From Eumeta japonica (lineage: Eukaryota; Arthropoda; Insecta; Lepidoptera; Psychidae), in the NCBI GenBank assembly GCA_005406025.1, contig BGZK01000733.1:124001-188000 (forward strand): 64,000 nt of DNA, given 5' to 3'. The notes beneath the pieces are model-generated. The model did not search any database, was not told the origin of the DNA, and saw only the letters and a program-made list of their open reading frames with translations. Below, piece by piece: positions 10,444-22,899 of this stretch. Each line of letters starts with the position of its first letter. The stretch's first letter is position 1. The translations under genes were made by a program, and so were the position numbers.

Positions 10444-10765
10444 TCTTACGTGTGTACACTAATACACAGACACTTTTTTTTTATAATAACCAGAACATTT
10501 TAGAAAAAAATAGTAATACTTTTATTCCCTGAACGTAATAAGCTGTTATAAACCGTAGATACCACCTACTTTGTTAAAGCAAATAATTATTTTGGGTATT
10601 AATTCAAACACGGTGTAGATTAGTTGTATCATTCTATGTATTGCCTTACTACTACCGAACTTCTGATTAAATAAAAACTGCATAACGTTCTATATTATGC
10701 TTTATAGTTATGTTGGGATGAAGTAAGGTGTGAAGGCTATAAGGATTTAGAGGGAGAGTGTGTAT
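10444..10765. other. AT-rich non-coding sequence
   Basis: Nothing recognised. Confidence 0.5.
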
Positions 10766-10866
10766 GTGTGATAGAGGAGGGCGAGGGGGAGGAGGAGAGA
10801 GGGATGTGGAGTCGGCGATGGAGAGAGAGAGGAGGAAAAGCAAAAGTGAAAGAAAGAGATAATGCG
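10766..10866. repeat. polypurine tract
   Basis: An almost uninterrupted purine run (gaggagggcgagggggaggagg ... gagagagagaggaggaaaag ... gaaagaaagagat). Such tracts can form triplex structures; no function is implied here. Confidence 0.7.
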
Positions 10867-10870
10867 GTGA

Positions 10871-10948
10871 AGTGGGATTGAAACCAGGATTAGGAACAAG
10901 AGCAAGATCGGTAATTTGATCAAGATTAGCTTTAGGGTCGAGGCTTTA
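10871..10948. repeat. degenerate hexanucleotide tract
   Basis: Twelve units in phase: gggatt, gaaacc, aggatt, aggaac, aagagc, aagatc, ggtaat, ttgatc, aagatt, agcttt, agggtc, gaggct. It directly follows the polypurine tract. Confidence 0.7.
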
Positions 10949-12690
10949 ATAAAGATCTAAATTTCAATCAAGTTTTTTTATTCACGCAGACGGAACCAAA
11001 TAAAAAAAATTTGTAAATCGTTATTAGTCATCGTTTGCTTTTGAGATGTAATTCATTTATTGTAGTGTTATTGATTTAAACCTATTAGACAGACCGTTTG
11101 GCGTGTGACAGGTCTATAAAAAGTTAAACACCAAAATCTAAAAACTGAACAAAATAATCGAAACAAGCAAATCTGCGAGCTAGTCGCTAGTAAAATACAT
11201 AAAACACTTTTTAAGAATATTTTTTTTGATTCTTTGTTTGGTACCAACGGCGTATAGCTAGGTGAGCAAAGGGCCTAACTAAACTAAAAAAACTATAACT
11301 TTAAATAAACTGTTTCGCTTTTATTGAATCAAAATGTAAATATATATAAATACTTTAAAGGTACAAAATTACTTTATCATAATTAACACCGGCTCATTAT
11401 CTTGCACTGCAGGTCACAACAAAGCTACTTACCATATGTACGTGCACGAGTGTCCTGTGTGAGCTTAAGTGATCGCCTAGGTTCTACAGGTAAAGGGTTT
11501 AGGAACGTATACTTGGATTAATAATATTGTAATTAAGCAATAAAACGAACTAAATCAAAAAGTTTTTGTACATACATAAACTTTTTATGTACATACATAA
11601 AAAATTTTATTGTAAATAAAACATTAATAGCAAATGTATATACTGGTAAATCAAATACAAAAGCAAACTTATCCCAATAAGGGATATTTTCTAGTTTTTA
11701 TATGAAAGCCCGACGCCTAAGTCTCGATTTCCCACCGGGTACGACATTAGGCGTTTGTAGACGCCTCTTTTTTTTACCATTCAGTAATCAAATGGTAATA
11801 TGAAAATTCACGTACTTAATAATACCATTTGCACACTTACAAACATTTATAAAGTCATGTGTGTTTTGAAAAACATATTTTTTTTTAAATAAAATCGTGT
11901 GGAAGAAAGGACATATTTATTACAACTAGAAAAAAAAAGCACAAACGTTTCGTTCCGCAGCCATCAGAACACGCGTAGGGGGTAGAATCTCTTATTATTA
12001 TAATTAAGAATCTCTAATCTTGATGATATTTTGATTTTCATTAAGACCTCGTTCCTAAATGAAGTTCCCATTCCATTCGTTTTTTATTCTATTCCCGATT
12101 TCAGTCGCTCTCTTTTTACAGTGAAACATCTTGTCTCTTTTTTTAATTGCAGGACATCTTGAATGTCGCAACCATAAGATTTCATGGGTAAGGTATTAAG
12201 CGTAAGAATGTGTTTCATCACCTGTGGAAGTTAATAGTTGGTATCAAGCGTTAAAGCGTTATTTAAAAGCGCATGTGATCAAGAAATGCAAATGTCGCAC
12301 TATAAAACTCAACTAGTCTGAGCGATTTGTATGGGAAATACCGCACCCCTCCCTTCCCGCCCCCCAAACTCTGACTTAAAACAATGTTTAAATTTTTGTT
12401 CTCTTTTATTAAAATTAAAACTTTTATATTTATTTTATTCTCGTTTATTATTTTTAATTTTAAACTAATTAATTGTCGAATTAAACAAATCGATAACTTT
12501 TTAGAATGAACATAAAAATTATACCAAGCATATAAACAGGATAAATGCGAATGATACCAAACAACATAAGTCAATCCGAATGAAAGTAAGAGTATCACAA
12601 AATTACTTGTGATATTTTCATTCTATATAATTCATTATGTTATATAACACACAGTTCGTAATACTACAAATTCTTCAAAATATAAAGAAA
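10949..12690. other. non-coding stretch
   Basis: AT-rich. It contains a small tandem duplication at about 11563-11600 (ttttgtacatacataaac, ttttatgtacatacataaa), a short hexamer-like tract near 12041-12110, and a minus-strand open frame (12263-12598) with low-complexity K/I/L-rich translation that I do not accept as a gene. A strong splice-acceptor-like sequence sits at 12152. Confidence 0.45.
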
Positions 12691-13362
12691 GCAGCTAAGA
12701 GCGTGTCGGACCATGTAGGGTTCCGCAGCCGATATTACAAAGAAATGCACTACAGATGAAAAAACTACGTTGTTACACTTTTTTCCATGTTTCCCGCATA
12801 TAAAAGGCATAAGCATCTTAGTCGACTATAACTAGAGAAACAAGATGGTATGTCGACTGTTACTATTAAACTGGTGTAAAGCAAACTGCATCTGCAAAAG
12901 AGCTTATGTTTATACCACCTCTATATGTCACCTTTGCAATTTTTTTAGAATTTTTTGGACGTATGGTTTAGAAAGTAAAGGCGAGACACGATTTCTGATT
13001 TCGCAGCAGAATTTTTCGAAGAATAAAGTGATTATTTCAGAAATTATTCAATTTTCAAAGAATTGCTTAAGAACTTTAAAGTATTTTTAAAATAACTGTT
13101 GAAATATGTGCCATACGTTGATGTTTACTGAAAAAAAAAATTTTCAGGTTCTGTTACATGCATGAAGTGCCCCTATAAATATTTATTTTTGTTATTTAAC
13201 TTAAATCAAATAACTGCTTATGCAAGACATCTATACTCCAAATTACGACAATATACATATATACATTTTGTAGTTTTTAAGTAAATGTCTATGGACATAC
13301 GGACGGACAGGACGCAACTATAAGGGTTCCGTTATATGCCATTTTGGCTCGAAATCCTAAAA
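12691..13362 (+). repeat. hairpin-ended dispersed repeat, copy A
   Basis: The block matches the reverse complement of 41573-42317 along almost its whole length. Shared stretches include 'ctacagatgaaaaa', 'ttttccatgtttc', 'ttatttcagaaattattca / ttatttccgaaattattca', 'gaaatatgt(g/a)c', 'atatttatttttgttattta' and the end with 'ggacggaca' and 'agggttccg'. The 3' end is a hairpin (gggttccg ... cgaaatcctaaaa) that is intact in copy B. The shape suggests a non-autonomous Helitron-like element; this is inference. Confidence 0.8.
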
Positions 13363-14474
13363 GCACTGTTTTGAGGGTGTTTCTATAGGTAATGATTTAA
13401 AAAATAACACGCATTCTCTTTTTCTGCAAAGCTTTAGAATAAGCCAATGCCAAAAGAGTCCTTTATAAGTTATACATTTTTCTTTTATATAAGAATTTCT
13501 TGAATTTGATAGTATAGATATGTATTGTTATTCTACATATTTTGGTAGCGACATCTACGGAACTCAACTGCTTGAAGTTAATATTATAGTAACTGAGTTA
13601 TATAGGTAACAATATGAGGCATCCGGCGTCGGCACTCAGTTCCGTGAACGTGGGTTCCATTTGGGTTATATTTAGTGATTCAAAGTTGAAAATCAGAGAA
13701 CATTAGTCGAATCGAAAAACAAAATACGAATAGTTAGAAAAAAGAGTTGATCGGGTCTCCCGCTGGGGCGCGTGGACCTCGACAGTGACAAAAACTAGAA
13801 AATTGAATGTATACATCATATTGAACATACGCGAAATACTTGAACAAATGATTGAGAAACCTATCAAATGCATTGTAAACGTTTAATTTCGATCCTGAGT
13901 ACCGGAATCCGACGAAGAATACACCTACGCTACAGTATCCCCATATTGCTCCTAAGCATTTAATCAAGGGTCTAAGCAGATTCGATCGAAAAGTCCTTTT
14001 CAATGTAAGAACAATTGTTGATGCTGAAATTCTCATACGACTGCGTGTAAAAGGTGTGTTAGTGTTAAAGTTTTTGCATGTCTTCGGGAAAAGAAGTATT
14101 CGGTATGAGGTCACATACTGGACAGTCTTTGATAGTGTGGATAAATGATAAAAATGAAACTAAGAGCAAAATTAACTTTAGCCCTTAGTTTTAACAAAAT
14201 ACTATTAGATATTACCAAATTATATCTCAATGGTTCCGTGTAAACTCATCGGTTTCGACTGTTAAGTCTTCTATAGAATTCTATGAAATTCGTTTCTATT
14301 GGATATTATTGTCTATAAAAACAAAAATAATACTAAAACAGCCAGATTCGTATATCAGTTTTTTGCCTATTGAAGTATGAAACTTTAGAATATATACAAA
14401 TCACATTAGAGCATAGTGATATATAGAGCAATTAAGGGTTTAAAAAATGGTTGCGCACAAGCCGCTTTACGCAC
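13363..14474. other. non-coding stretch with one unrecognised open frame
   Basis: A 126-codon minus-strand frame at 13734-14114 contains hydrophobic blocks (LLRPLIKCLGAIWGYCSVGV, FLNHLFKYFAYVQYDVY). It could be a decayed membrane-receptor exon, but no family motif is visible. The rest is AT-rich with nothing recognised. Confidence 0.35.
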
Positions 14475-14547
14475 ACTGTGTGTGTAGTGGTGCCGCGACC
14501 AGCTCCAGGACACGTGGCTCAGGATGATGGCCGCTACCAGCAGCGAT
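14475..14547 (-). CDS. possible signal-peptide-encoding internal exon
   Basis: On the minus strand a T-rich tract ending ttggttgcag is followed by a 73-nt stretch and then GTGCGT, an acceptable donor. In one frame it reads SLLVAAIILSHVSWSW and then SRHHYTHS, 24 codons after one base that would complete the previous codon, ending in phase 0. Nearly all codons end in G or C, unlike the AT-rich surroundings. The hydrophobic run followed by small residues looks like the core of a secretion signal, so the product could be secreted or a type I membrane protein. The upstream exon with the start codon would lie at higher coordinates and was not found. No family can be named. Confidence 0.38.
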
Positions 14548-15867
14548 CTGCAACCAAATTAAACTCCGTTAGGCTGCCGTTGCGTTACATGTATCATTTG
14601 CCGTGTCTCTCTTATTGCTGAAAACGTATAGAGGTCTATAGTAGCAATAAAAGGAGGAATTGCTACGTTTTAAATTCAAATTCAACGAAAAGGCGTTTAT
14701 TAGTCGGGTCATTACATAAAACTTGAAAGGTGTTTTTCATCAATTTTGGGTTTGGTGTTTGGTATTGAATTTGCACATTTTGTTGAAAAAATAAGTAGGA
14801 TATGATAAAGTCAAAAATGGCACAAAAGATATCTATTTTTTTGGTTAGTAGGTAATTATTTGCTTATTAGTAGGTAACACAAATATTGCATTTTCCCTCG
14901 AACATTAGCCACATTCCACTAGGCTTTTCTCGTATCTCCGCTCACACGTGTTTTAGGAAATTACAGAAAATTATACACATCATTTAAATTCAACATATGA
15001 ATGGCAATTTTATGAACCCAAATGGAAAGTGGCGATAAGCTGTTAATCATAAACCATAAGCTATAGCAAGACATTTCACCATATACAGTTGAAAATATGC
15101 TCTAATGCCGAGCCATCGGCCAAGTAACCGTTCAATACAACGGAAAGCCGGACTTCCTTTCCTTGTCTCCGGACTACAGTTAAATGAGTCAGAGCATCTA
15201 TCCACTGCTTCTTCCAGCTCAGCCGTCTTCTCATTGGGCCTTAAAGGGCTCGAATGTTTTAGGGAATACTTCTTCCATAACTAGTGTGTCGATATCTTTA
15301 TTTAACGTCGAAATGATTAGGAGGCGAAGTGGTCGCCATGACCGTTATCGATCGGATGGTTATTATTATTACTAATGACTATTTTCTTAAGATTCATATT
15401 CATGCCCGCATATGAACTGGTGATTTTATTGTTACGATGGAATTTGAAAATTGTGAATATTTAAATAACGTGTAAATAAATTTTATTTACAATAATCTTC
15501 GGTTAATTTATTTATAAAGCTCCATAACAGTGATTCAAAATAATAGTGGTAATAGTTTCGTATTTTTAAAATAACCGTTAAAGAGGTAGATGGGAACACA
15601 TTTAAAAACTTTTAAATTAGTGATACGCTAAATATACGCTTTAGATCAAAACTCACTTTAAGAACCTATAATGTACTTTTAAATACATGTCCAAATATTT
15701 ATAATTGATTACTACAAAAAAAAAACATTTTTTACTCGATTTTAAGTACAAAAAGCAAGCCGTAATTCGTTTTCGTAATTTCTTACATAATTATATCGCG
15801 TTCACATAAGAAAATCTTGTATAATTTTATTATAATACAGGAAAAATATCAGAGTTTTAAGATAGTG
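14548..15867. other. non-coding stretch
   Basis: AT-rich. 'taaattcaaattcaacgaaa' near 14668 could be the reversed tail of a LINE. No gene seen. Confidence 0.45.
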
Positions 15868-15940
15868 ATGTACGGACGGACAGACAACAGGATGAACCTA
15901 TAAAGGTTCATTTTTTGTGATTGGCTGCTGAATCCTAAAA
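15868..15940 (+). repeat. 3' end of a hairpin-ended repeat
   Basis: Gatgtacggacggacagaca, then 'aaggttcatttttt' and 'gaatcctaaaa', is a decayed version of the same 3' end seen at 13300-13362, 41573 and 48080-48170. The upstream body differs from copy A. Confidence 0.6.
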
Positions 15941-18900
15941 AGTTAAAAAACGGTAGAAGTATCTAAATGTATTCTTCAATGTATGAGCATTGCGCCCCGC
16001 CCGTCCGATGTGTCGGGCACTCATCATAATTCGATTGCGAAATCAGATGAGTTAATAATGTTTCCATCGGGGAAAAGAATTAATATATAATATAATATAA
16101 ATAATAATGATGTATACTAATATAAAACCACGGCTGCTTCCGAAACTGATAGGGAGAAATTAAAAATTCCCACATGGTACGACCTTTGTACATATCATTT
16201 ATTTCATTGATCAACATTTTTATGCAAGCTTGAATTACTGATTCGTAATTTATATATAAATACTCTCTTATATTAAAGTGGCCCCCGACACCACGCAGAA
16301 TGAACACCGAACGGGACTGTATTGTAATAGTGGGATCATTTATGTATAAGATTTCAGTTTATGACGAATACGACGGATCAAAATGAAAATGACATTTTTA
16401 GAATAAATATTCTAAAACAATTTTTAGAGTTAAAGGTTTAGAATTAAAACGATCATTCTCTCGTTTTGAAATTGTAGCGCAAATGTTGATATTTAAATAA
16501 ATTCTTATTCCGAAGTAATACTTAATGTGATAAAGGGCGGCTAACCGTGTGCGCGCTTACGCCTATGGGCGAAGGAAGCACCGGTCACAGTCATACTTAT
16601 GAAATATCCACTCTACTGTTCCATAGACGATTTCTAACTAAACCCTCTCACGGAAATCCTGTCGCTGTCGCCTAGCTGTCTGTTGTGATTTGTTCATATC
16701 GATAATAAATATCGACAAATGACCGGCCATCCCTGGTGCGGTCACGGCGCGGGCGATGTGATCTCGAAGAATGATTGCGTACTACAAAGCTTGTAACGCC
16801 GGCCAATTAAACAGGACAAAGGGCGTTCGAACTAACCTATTGAATCATTGAAGGGTTAATCATTCGTAGATCTACCTTTCAATGATCGATCCCAGAACCT
16901 TCCGCAACGACGCTTGGCATAAGATTTTATGATCATCGTTAAGTACTAATTAGTGAAGCTTACGCACCCATCACTCGCTACTCGACACGTAAATACCGCC
17001 ACATGTAAACGGAATACGTAACCGCATATACCAAATTATAAATATTAGATTTATTTAAAAAATGGTTTACCCATTCGAAGATCAACTGATCACATGAGAT
17101 GGTTGGCTGTTAACTTTATTACATTTTTAATTATTGTGATAATCGCTAATTATTTGTTACGGGATTGAATAGACACATTGTTGATTCACAATTCAACGTT
17201 CTGTGTCATAAGAATATAAATTGCAAAGTTCGAAACTTTTTATGCGACTTTGTAGACGTAGTTATATGCGGTCTATCTGAATAATAAAAATATATAACAG
17301 ATTTTGTAGAAAAAAAAACAAATTTTCATTACGTAAAGACCGCTACTAATAGTTTTATATGAGCTAATATGATTTTTACTTTAGATGCACAACTGTTAAT
17401 GATCTGCGTTTATTATCTTATCTGCGTGCGCATTGATGCAACACCCCAATGTACCGCTATTACGTATGTGGGTCTAACTGCTGGTGCTCGTAACACAAAA
17501 ACCGTAGTCTAACGCCAGTCCGAAAGAATGCGATTACGTCACGACAGCCCGAACTCGGCGCGTCTATGAGTCGGCCAGACACACGTCGATTAGCATGTGC
17601 CAGGCGGTGCGAGCCCGAGGCCGACGCCGAAACGTCCTAGGCTTCCGGCCGAATACTAAAGACCTAGTTCTCGAGTTGGACATCGCCAAGGATGCCTCCT
17701 AAAACTGAACTACATCATTTAAATAATCGATTGTTAATCATTCATATCGTCATGTAGATGGCGTCGATTGCATTCAAATCCCGTCCGATCGGTCCGCGGC
17801 GGCGCGCGCCGGCACGCGCCGCCGTATACGTCCCCGCACGGGCGTTGCGTTGTCGCGAACAGATGCATGCGTGCGGCCACGAGATCTGTACGGAATTACA
17901 TCCGCTAGCCGCTTAGGCGCGAGCTGTGAGCGAAGGACCTCCGCGCGTGCCAAAGGAGATACGTTTACTTCTGTCATCGTTGACCAACTTCCAGCTTTGC
18001 TTCTCTCGCACAAAATTTGACAAATATAAATATGAAACTTGCCGGAATCAGATGGCGCGAGAAAAATCAGATCACTGAAAACTCTTAGATGTAGTTCGCG
18101 GCAGACGATCAAGGCGTAACAAAGTCGCACTTCTCTCTTCAAAATATAATCAAAATTGTTCACGAATATCCATTTATATAAATGTTTACCAAAAACGGCA
18201 ATTTAAAGTAAAGTAAACTGATCGATGAACAGTACAAACGAACAGCTGTAATATTTCCAGTGGCGTCGGGTCGCCACCACGGCCGTGTGCTCGGTGTAAA
18301 CTTCCAATGACCGACAGAATGGTCTCAGTATTAATCGATTCTACGAAAAAGTAAACGGGTTTTCCCTTTCATATTGACGAAAAGCGACGGTAAAAACACC
18401 ATAAGATCAATATTGGAAATGATGATGTTTAAAATGCACGGTTGCGCCGGGGTAATGAGCAGAGCTATTGTGATTGCGGGAGGTGTCACCTCAGAAGGCA
18501 AAATTTATGTATTCAATTTATTTCTTAAATAATGTATTCAACGTCAGCTGTAATTAATTTCTACAATTGAGGAATTTAAATAAATATTTTAAGTGAATAT
18601 AAAAAAAAACTTTTATGAAAAGAATATAGTTACTTTTGATTTTTAAGAGTATATATTTATGTATGATCTATATATGAAAACATCATAATCTGAAAAAAGA
18701 ATCAAGTGCTTTTACAATCGCAGGAAACGTAAGGAATTTAATTGTAAAAGTATATATATTTAGATGGATGTAAAATCGTAGCTGAAAAACTTTGAAGCTA
18801 TTTTAACAACTTGTACGTCATCAATTGTTTCGTCTCGAAGTAATAAAGACGCGGACTACCTTATTCACATGAAAAACCAAAACACAGCACCCAGGATGTG

Positions 18901-19084
18901 ACACTGACAAAACTAGAAAAAGTCCTTCTGTTATTACGTTAAGGGGATGTCGTTCGACAGGTACTTCGTAATTATGCAAGAGTCTTTAACAATTCATTGT
19001 TTAAATTAATTGCGCCCTCACGATGCAGGCGTGTTACCTGTGTGAAGGCCATAGATACGAGTTATTCATATTATTAAAAAAAAA
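15941..19084. other. non-coding stretch with CpG patches
   Basis: AT-rich DNA with CpG-rich patches at about 17500-17700 and 17770-17960. The 129-codon minus-strand frame at 17774-18163 runs through the second patch. Its translation has no motif, and its GC-rich half is probably open by composition only. No repeat recognised. Confidence 0.4.
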
Positions 19085-19505
19085 ACACGTGTGGCACTCG
19101 GGGGCTGCCGCGGTAAAGTTATTGCATAGTATTTTTTATCAACTTATGCAATTATAAGTATTTATTTATTTTATTTATGCAGTATTTTTTTTGAGGAGGT
19201 GCCCTAACGCCGAAACTCTAAGCAGGCATGAGTCACCAGATTGCGGGGTGAAGAGGAGGATTACACATGCGCAGTAACGCCGATACAACCAATGCCACCT
19301 AGAGGCGAGTTGCTGAACTAAAGAGACAAGCGTGATATTTCAAAAAAGTCATTAAAAGTTCTGCTATTCATCGATAGATGGCAAAAGTAAAAAGTATCAC
19401 CGCTGTGCCGGCCGGAGTGGGGGGTGTTAGGTTATTTTCGTTACGGAATTTCTGGATTCGGTCTCCACGTTCAAGGCCCGCGATAGAAGCCATGCAATAG
19501 CTTAA
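19085..19505 (+). repeat. dispersed repeat family D, copy 1
   Basis: Shares 'ttatcaacttatgcaattata', 'tttatgcagtatttttt' and, after a variable middle, 'gttacggaatttct(g/t)gattcggtc' and 'cccgcgata(g/a)aagc(c/t)atgcaatagctta' with 60619-61123 in the same orientation. The ends 'taaagttattgcatag' (19113) and 'catgcaatagcttaa' (19491) are approximate inverted repeats, which fits a non-autonomous DNA element. Confidence 0.75.
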
Positions 19506-20766
19506 ATATAGTTTAAAAAAACTAAAAAACACGCTTTTAAAGCACATTAAACTAAAAAAAAACTGGAAAAAGCGTGGGGCCTTTGTGCCACATTTTTCGT
19601 ATATAGAGCAACCCATACTTTTTCCACATTAATACTAGTATTTTTCGTCATTGTTCATTATTTTTTTGAGTTCATATTAAGAATTATTTTTCACTTTTTG
19701 CTTATAAAGGTGTGTTAATTACCTAATCTTTTGGTGTATCTCACCTGTAGCATGTGGCGTTTGGTTATGTCTTTCATAATACTTTTTTTATCATTATCTA
19801 ATAACTAGAAAAAATGTACAAATAAACTTTTTATTGTTATTATGATATTAAGGAGATAGGTGTACACTTACAGGGTAACATTTACATATTTGATATAATA
19901 AATTAAGTTTGCGTTGACTATTTAACCGTTAGGTAGTAAGTGTAAATGGAGCAGTGCGGCTCGGTGGTCAAGAGTGTCGTGGAGCGCCGGCTGAGCCATT
20001 GCTCTCAGACGTCGTCGTTTAGTTGTTTATTTCAGGAGCTTACGACTCGCTTTCAGCCAGCGCGGAGGGCCTCGAACTAAACGGCGTATATTTCAGAGTG
20101 TGGGGTAGTTAAAACCTGCCAACTACAAATAAATGTGAATATTATTATTTAGATTCCTTATCGCTATTAAGAAAGCTTTTCTTGCTTTTGCTTTTGTATT
20201 TCATTTAATTTACAATCGAATCAAAATTTATGCTAAACGATCCAATCTATGTCGTATTAAGTCGACTACAAATACCCTAACAATCGTTTATGAAAAACGT
20301 AAATTCATACTAAATCCCAGGAATCTGTCGATCAATGCTTACGACCACAACTAGTTAACAGCATCGACTCGACCGCGAATCTTGCACACTGCAAGTGAAC
20401 GCAATCACCACTGCGCCCGCGCCACTCGTATCGCGCCGTGGAATCACAAAGCCTTTCGGATTCACAGTGACCGCCCGTAACATTCATCGAACACTCCATT
20501 TATTTCTCGCAAAGAACGGAATGTATAGCGAGTTCTGTGGTCACTCGCCGTGAACCCGGATGGGAGGCGTTCGCAATAACCCACCGAGAAGTGTCGCATC
20601 ACGAAAACGAAAGCATAGTAAACAAATTTTATTAAATAAAAAATTGGTTGCCTGTAAAGTCGGTATACGGGCGAAAGTTTTACGTGACAACGACTTTGAA
20701 TGGTAAAATCATTTTAATGTGAATATTCATTCGTATAGTAGGAAGAAGGATGAAATAATAGTAACA
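19506..20766. other. non-coding stretch
   Basis: AT-rich, with a moderately CpG-rich patch at about 20340-20600. No gene or repeat recognised. Confidence 0.45.
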
Positions 20767-20825
20767 ATTTAAAACATTTATTTATACAAAGAATTATATT
20801 TAAAACATTAATTTATACAAAGAAT
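20767..20825. repeat. two-copy tandem repeat, 31-bp period
   Basis: Atttaaaacatttatttata... at 20767-20794 recurs at 20798-20825 with one mismatch (cattta versus cattaa). Confidence 0.75.
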
Positions 20826-21129
20826 CTCGCACTGAATTTCATATTAACAAAATTTTATTTTTACCTTTACACACATACGTATTTATATACAAATATACAT
20901 ACAATAACTTGCAATACATTTGCAAGCTATGCACTAATTCTCTAGTGCTGCGCGCGCGGCAGACCGATCATAGTTGAGTGGGAGAGAGACGCAAGGCATT
21001 CGGCGGGCCTCTCTCTCGTTCGGTGACTCATCGTAACGTTACCGAGCGTTACACTTTTTCATAAGTGACTCCCAGCCGCAACCTAATTTAAGACGTTGTC
21101 ACGTCAAAACCGTCTCCAAATACCTATTT
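20826..21129. other. non-coding stretch
   Basis: Includes a GA/CT-rich segment near 20975-21030 (gagtgggagagagacg ... ctctctctcg) that can form an imperfect inverted repeat. Nothing else. Confidence 0.4.
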
Positions 21130-21314
21130 AAGAAATTAGTTGTTTTTGAAGTCGGTTCTCGTTAAAAGTAAATCGGGCGCAGTTGTGTCTTCTTACAAGA
21201 AGTAGATATACTTTTAAATCGATACTTCACGTTACATATTCATGTTTATAGAGATTATATTCCGTTTTGTCTTGTTTTAGCTGAAAGCGACCCCAAAAAC
21301 AACTAATTATTTGA
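21130..21314. mobile_element. small element with inverted ends (MITE-like)
   Basis: Aattagttgtttttgaagtc (about 21136) faces its imperfect reverse complement ccccaaaaacaactaatta (about 21291). The enclosed stretch is about 180 bp and non-coding. Confidence 0.45.
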
Positions 21315-21642
21315 ATAGATTTTTAAAGGCGGTTTTCATTTTATTGTTATAAAAAAATATTTAGTTATAGAGTAATTATATGTTTATAATTCATTTAGGT
21401 AATATAAAAATTCTACAATTCATGCAGATTAAATTTGCATTCACTCCTACATTATATAAATTCACCAAACTTTTACTGTTATCGCTAAAGAGTTCCGATG
21501 TGTTCCTGCAAAGACTGTGGCGTTGGAATTATTTAAATGTAGATAGATTAATAAGCAATTTTAATTCTGTGTACATTAAGAATTACTAACAGCTATTGAA
21601 GAGAAGTTTCTGTCGGCAAATGGCCGTTTTACTCTCTGACTC
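21315..21642. other. AT-rich non-coding sequence
   Basis: A 69-codon plus-strand frame (21380-21589) is AT-rich and motif-free. Nothing else. Confidence 0.45.
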
Positions 21643-21970
21643 ACGACCGCTAAGGGTGCTGTAGCTTTAATCATCAGGTCAGCATCGTGAGATGATTACT
21701 CCCAGTCGCAGACGTTTGAATAACTAAGAAAAAGAGCTCAAACACACTATACGTGCCGGTAATATTTAAGAGTTTCCCTCGATTTCCCTGAGATTCCATA
21801 ATCAGATCCTGAGTAGGTGACTATGGAGCCACCTTGACAGTACACCCCTTAAAGAAAAAAATAATTTTCCAAATCGTTCCACAGCTGACAAAGTTATCGC
21901 TGAATATATTTAAAAATACATACAGACGAACATAGAACTTTTTCCCATTTTTTTTGAAGTTGGTTAAAAA
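21643..21970 (+). repeat. dispersed repeat family E, copy 2
   Basis: Matches 8261-8574 in the same order, ending 'tttttttgaagttggttaaaaa'. Divergence from copy 1 is high, so this is an old insertion. Confidence 0.75.
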
Positions 21971-22159
21971 CTGATACCCCACTAACAAAACCCCACACTA
22001 CGATGTAAATATGCAAGGTCTCTCTCTACATACATTTTTTTGTCAAAGTTTGTAATGAATATTCGTTTTGTAACTCACTGACCCCAAATCTACCATTATT
22101 TAAATTTTTATCTATCTGTTGTAGTAATAATATGCGATTTCGGAAATAATACGCTTCTG

Positions 22160-22392
22160 TCTATCCGTCCGTATGTCCGTCTAAATGTCTGTATATTATT
22201 TTATAACTCAAGAATGGTTTGACCCAACGTGATGAAAATTGATATGCAGTAAGAACATGTGACAGCGAAAATGATAAATTTCTATCTATCTGTTTGTTTG
22301 TAATTCCTTTTATAACTTAATAACGGTTTGACAAATCTTGATAACAATCGATACACAATAAGAGAATGTGATTTTGCAAATGATAAATTATA
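22160..22392 (+). repeat. two imperfect tandem units of a dispersed repeat
   Basis: 'ttttataactcaagaatggtttgac' with 'gatgaaaattgatatgcagtaag' and 'aaaatgataaat' is repeated about 110 bp later as 'ttttataacttaataacggtttgac', 'gataacaatcgatacacaataag' and 'caaatgataaat'. Short 'gtccgtctgtctg'-type runs precede each unit. Confidence 0.65.
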
Positions 22393-22899
22393 CATAATTT
22401 CAATACGTCGTATGGAGATTATCAAAGTTAATATATACATATTTCTTTAATAGTCATATTTATTTGCTGCTATGTAGTTTTGTGTGTAAAGGGGAATATA
22501 TGGGGAATGGAGATATGGGGATGTATGAGTGTCAGAATGGGTGGTTGTGTGTACACGAGCAAAACCGTGGACAGGATTGGATCATAAGAAAAATAATAGT
22601 TAAATTTTAAATTAGCTTCAATGAAGAGGGTCAGTAACAGCCAGTAAAATGTGTAAAACAAGCTAGCTGTCTCCGTGGCATGTACCGGCTTCTGAATTAG
22701 GAAAGCGTAGGTACGTCAGACTCTTATTTAAATATTTTTCCCTTATTTATGTTTTAAAAGAACTACATCAACGGTTTCATCATTCACAGTCACCATTAAC
22801 CTCTCACCGAAACACGTAGCTTGTTTTATACTTTCTCAACATTTTTTCCGTAGTCGAGTTCCTTTAATGAATTTTGTTTCTTAAATACAAAACAGGTAG
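22393..22899. other. non-coding stretch, likely upstream of the possible gene at 23.1 kb
   Basis: Includes a G-rich low-complexity segment near 22490-22560. No open frame. Confidence 0.4.

Noticed and set aside
12263..12598. 111-codon minus-strand frame
   Set aside because: Low-complexity K/I/L/N-rich translation of AT-rich DNA, without context.
13734..14114. 126-codon minus-strand frame considered as a gustatory-receptor exon
   Set aside because: Hydrophobic blocks are present, but the conserved receptor motifs are absent and no clear splice sites were found. Left as unexplained.
17774..18163. 129-codon minus-strand open frame
   Set aside because: The last third is arginine-rich CpG-island sequence. 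No motif is present and no splice sites fit.
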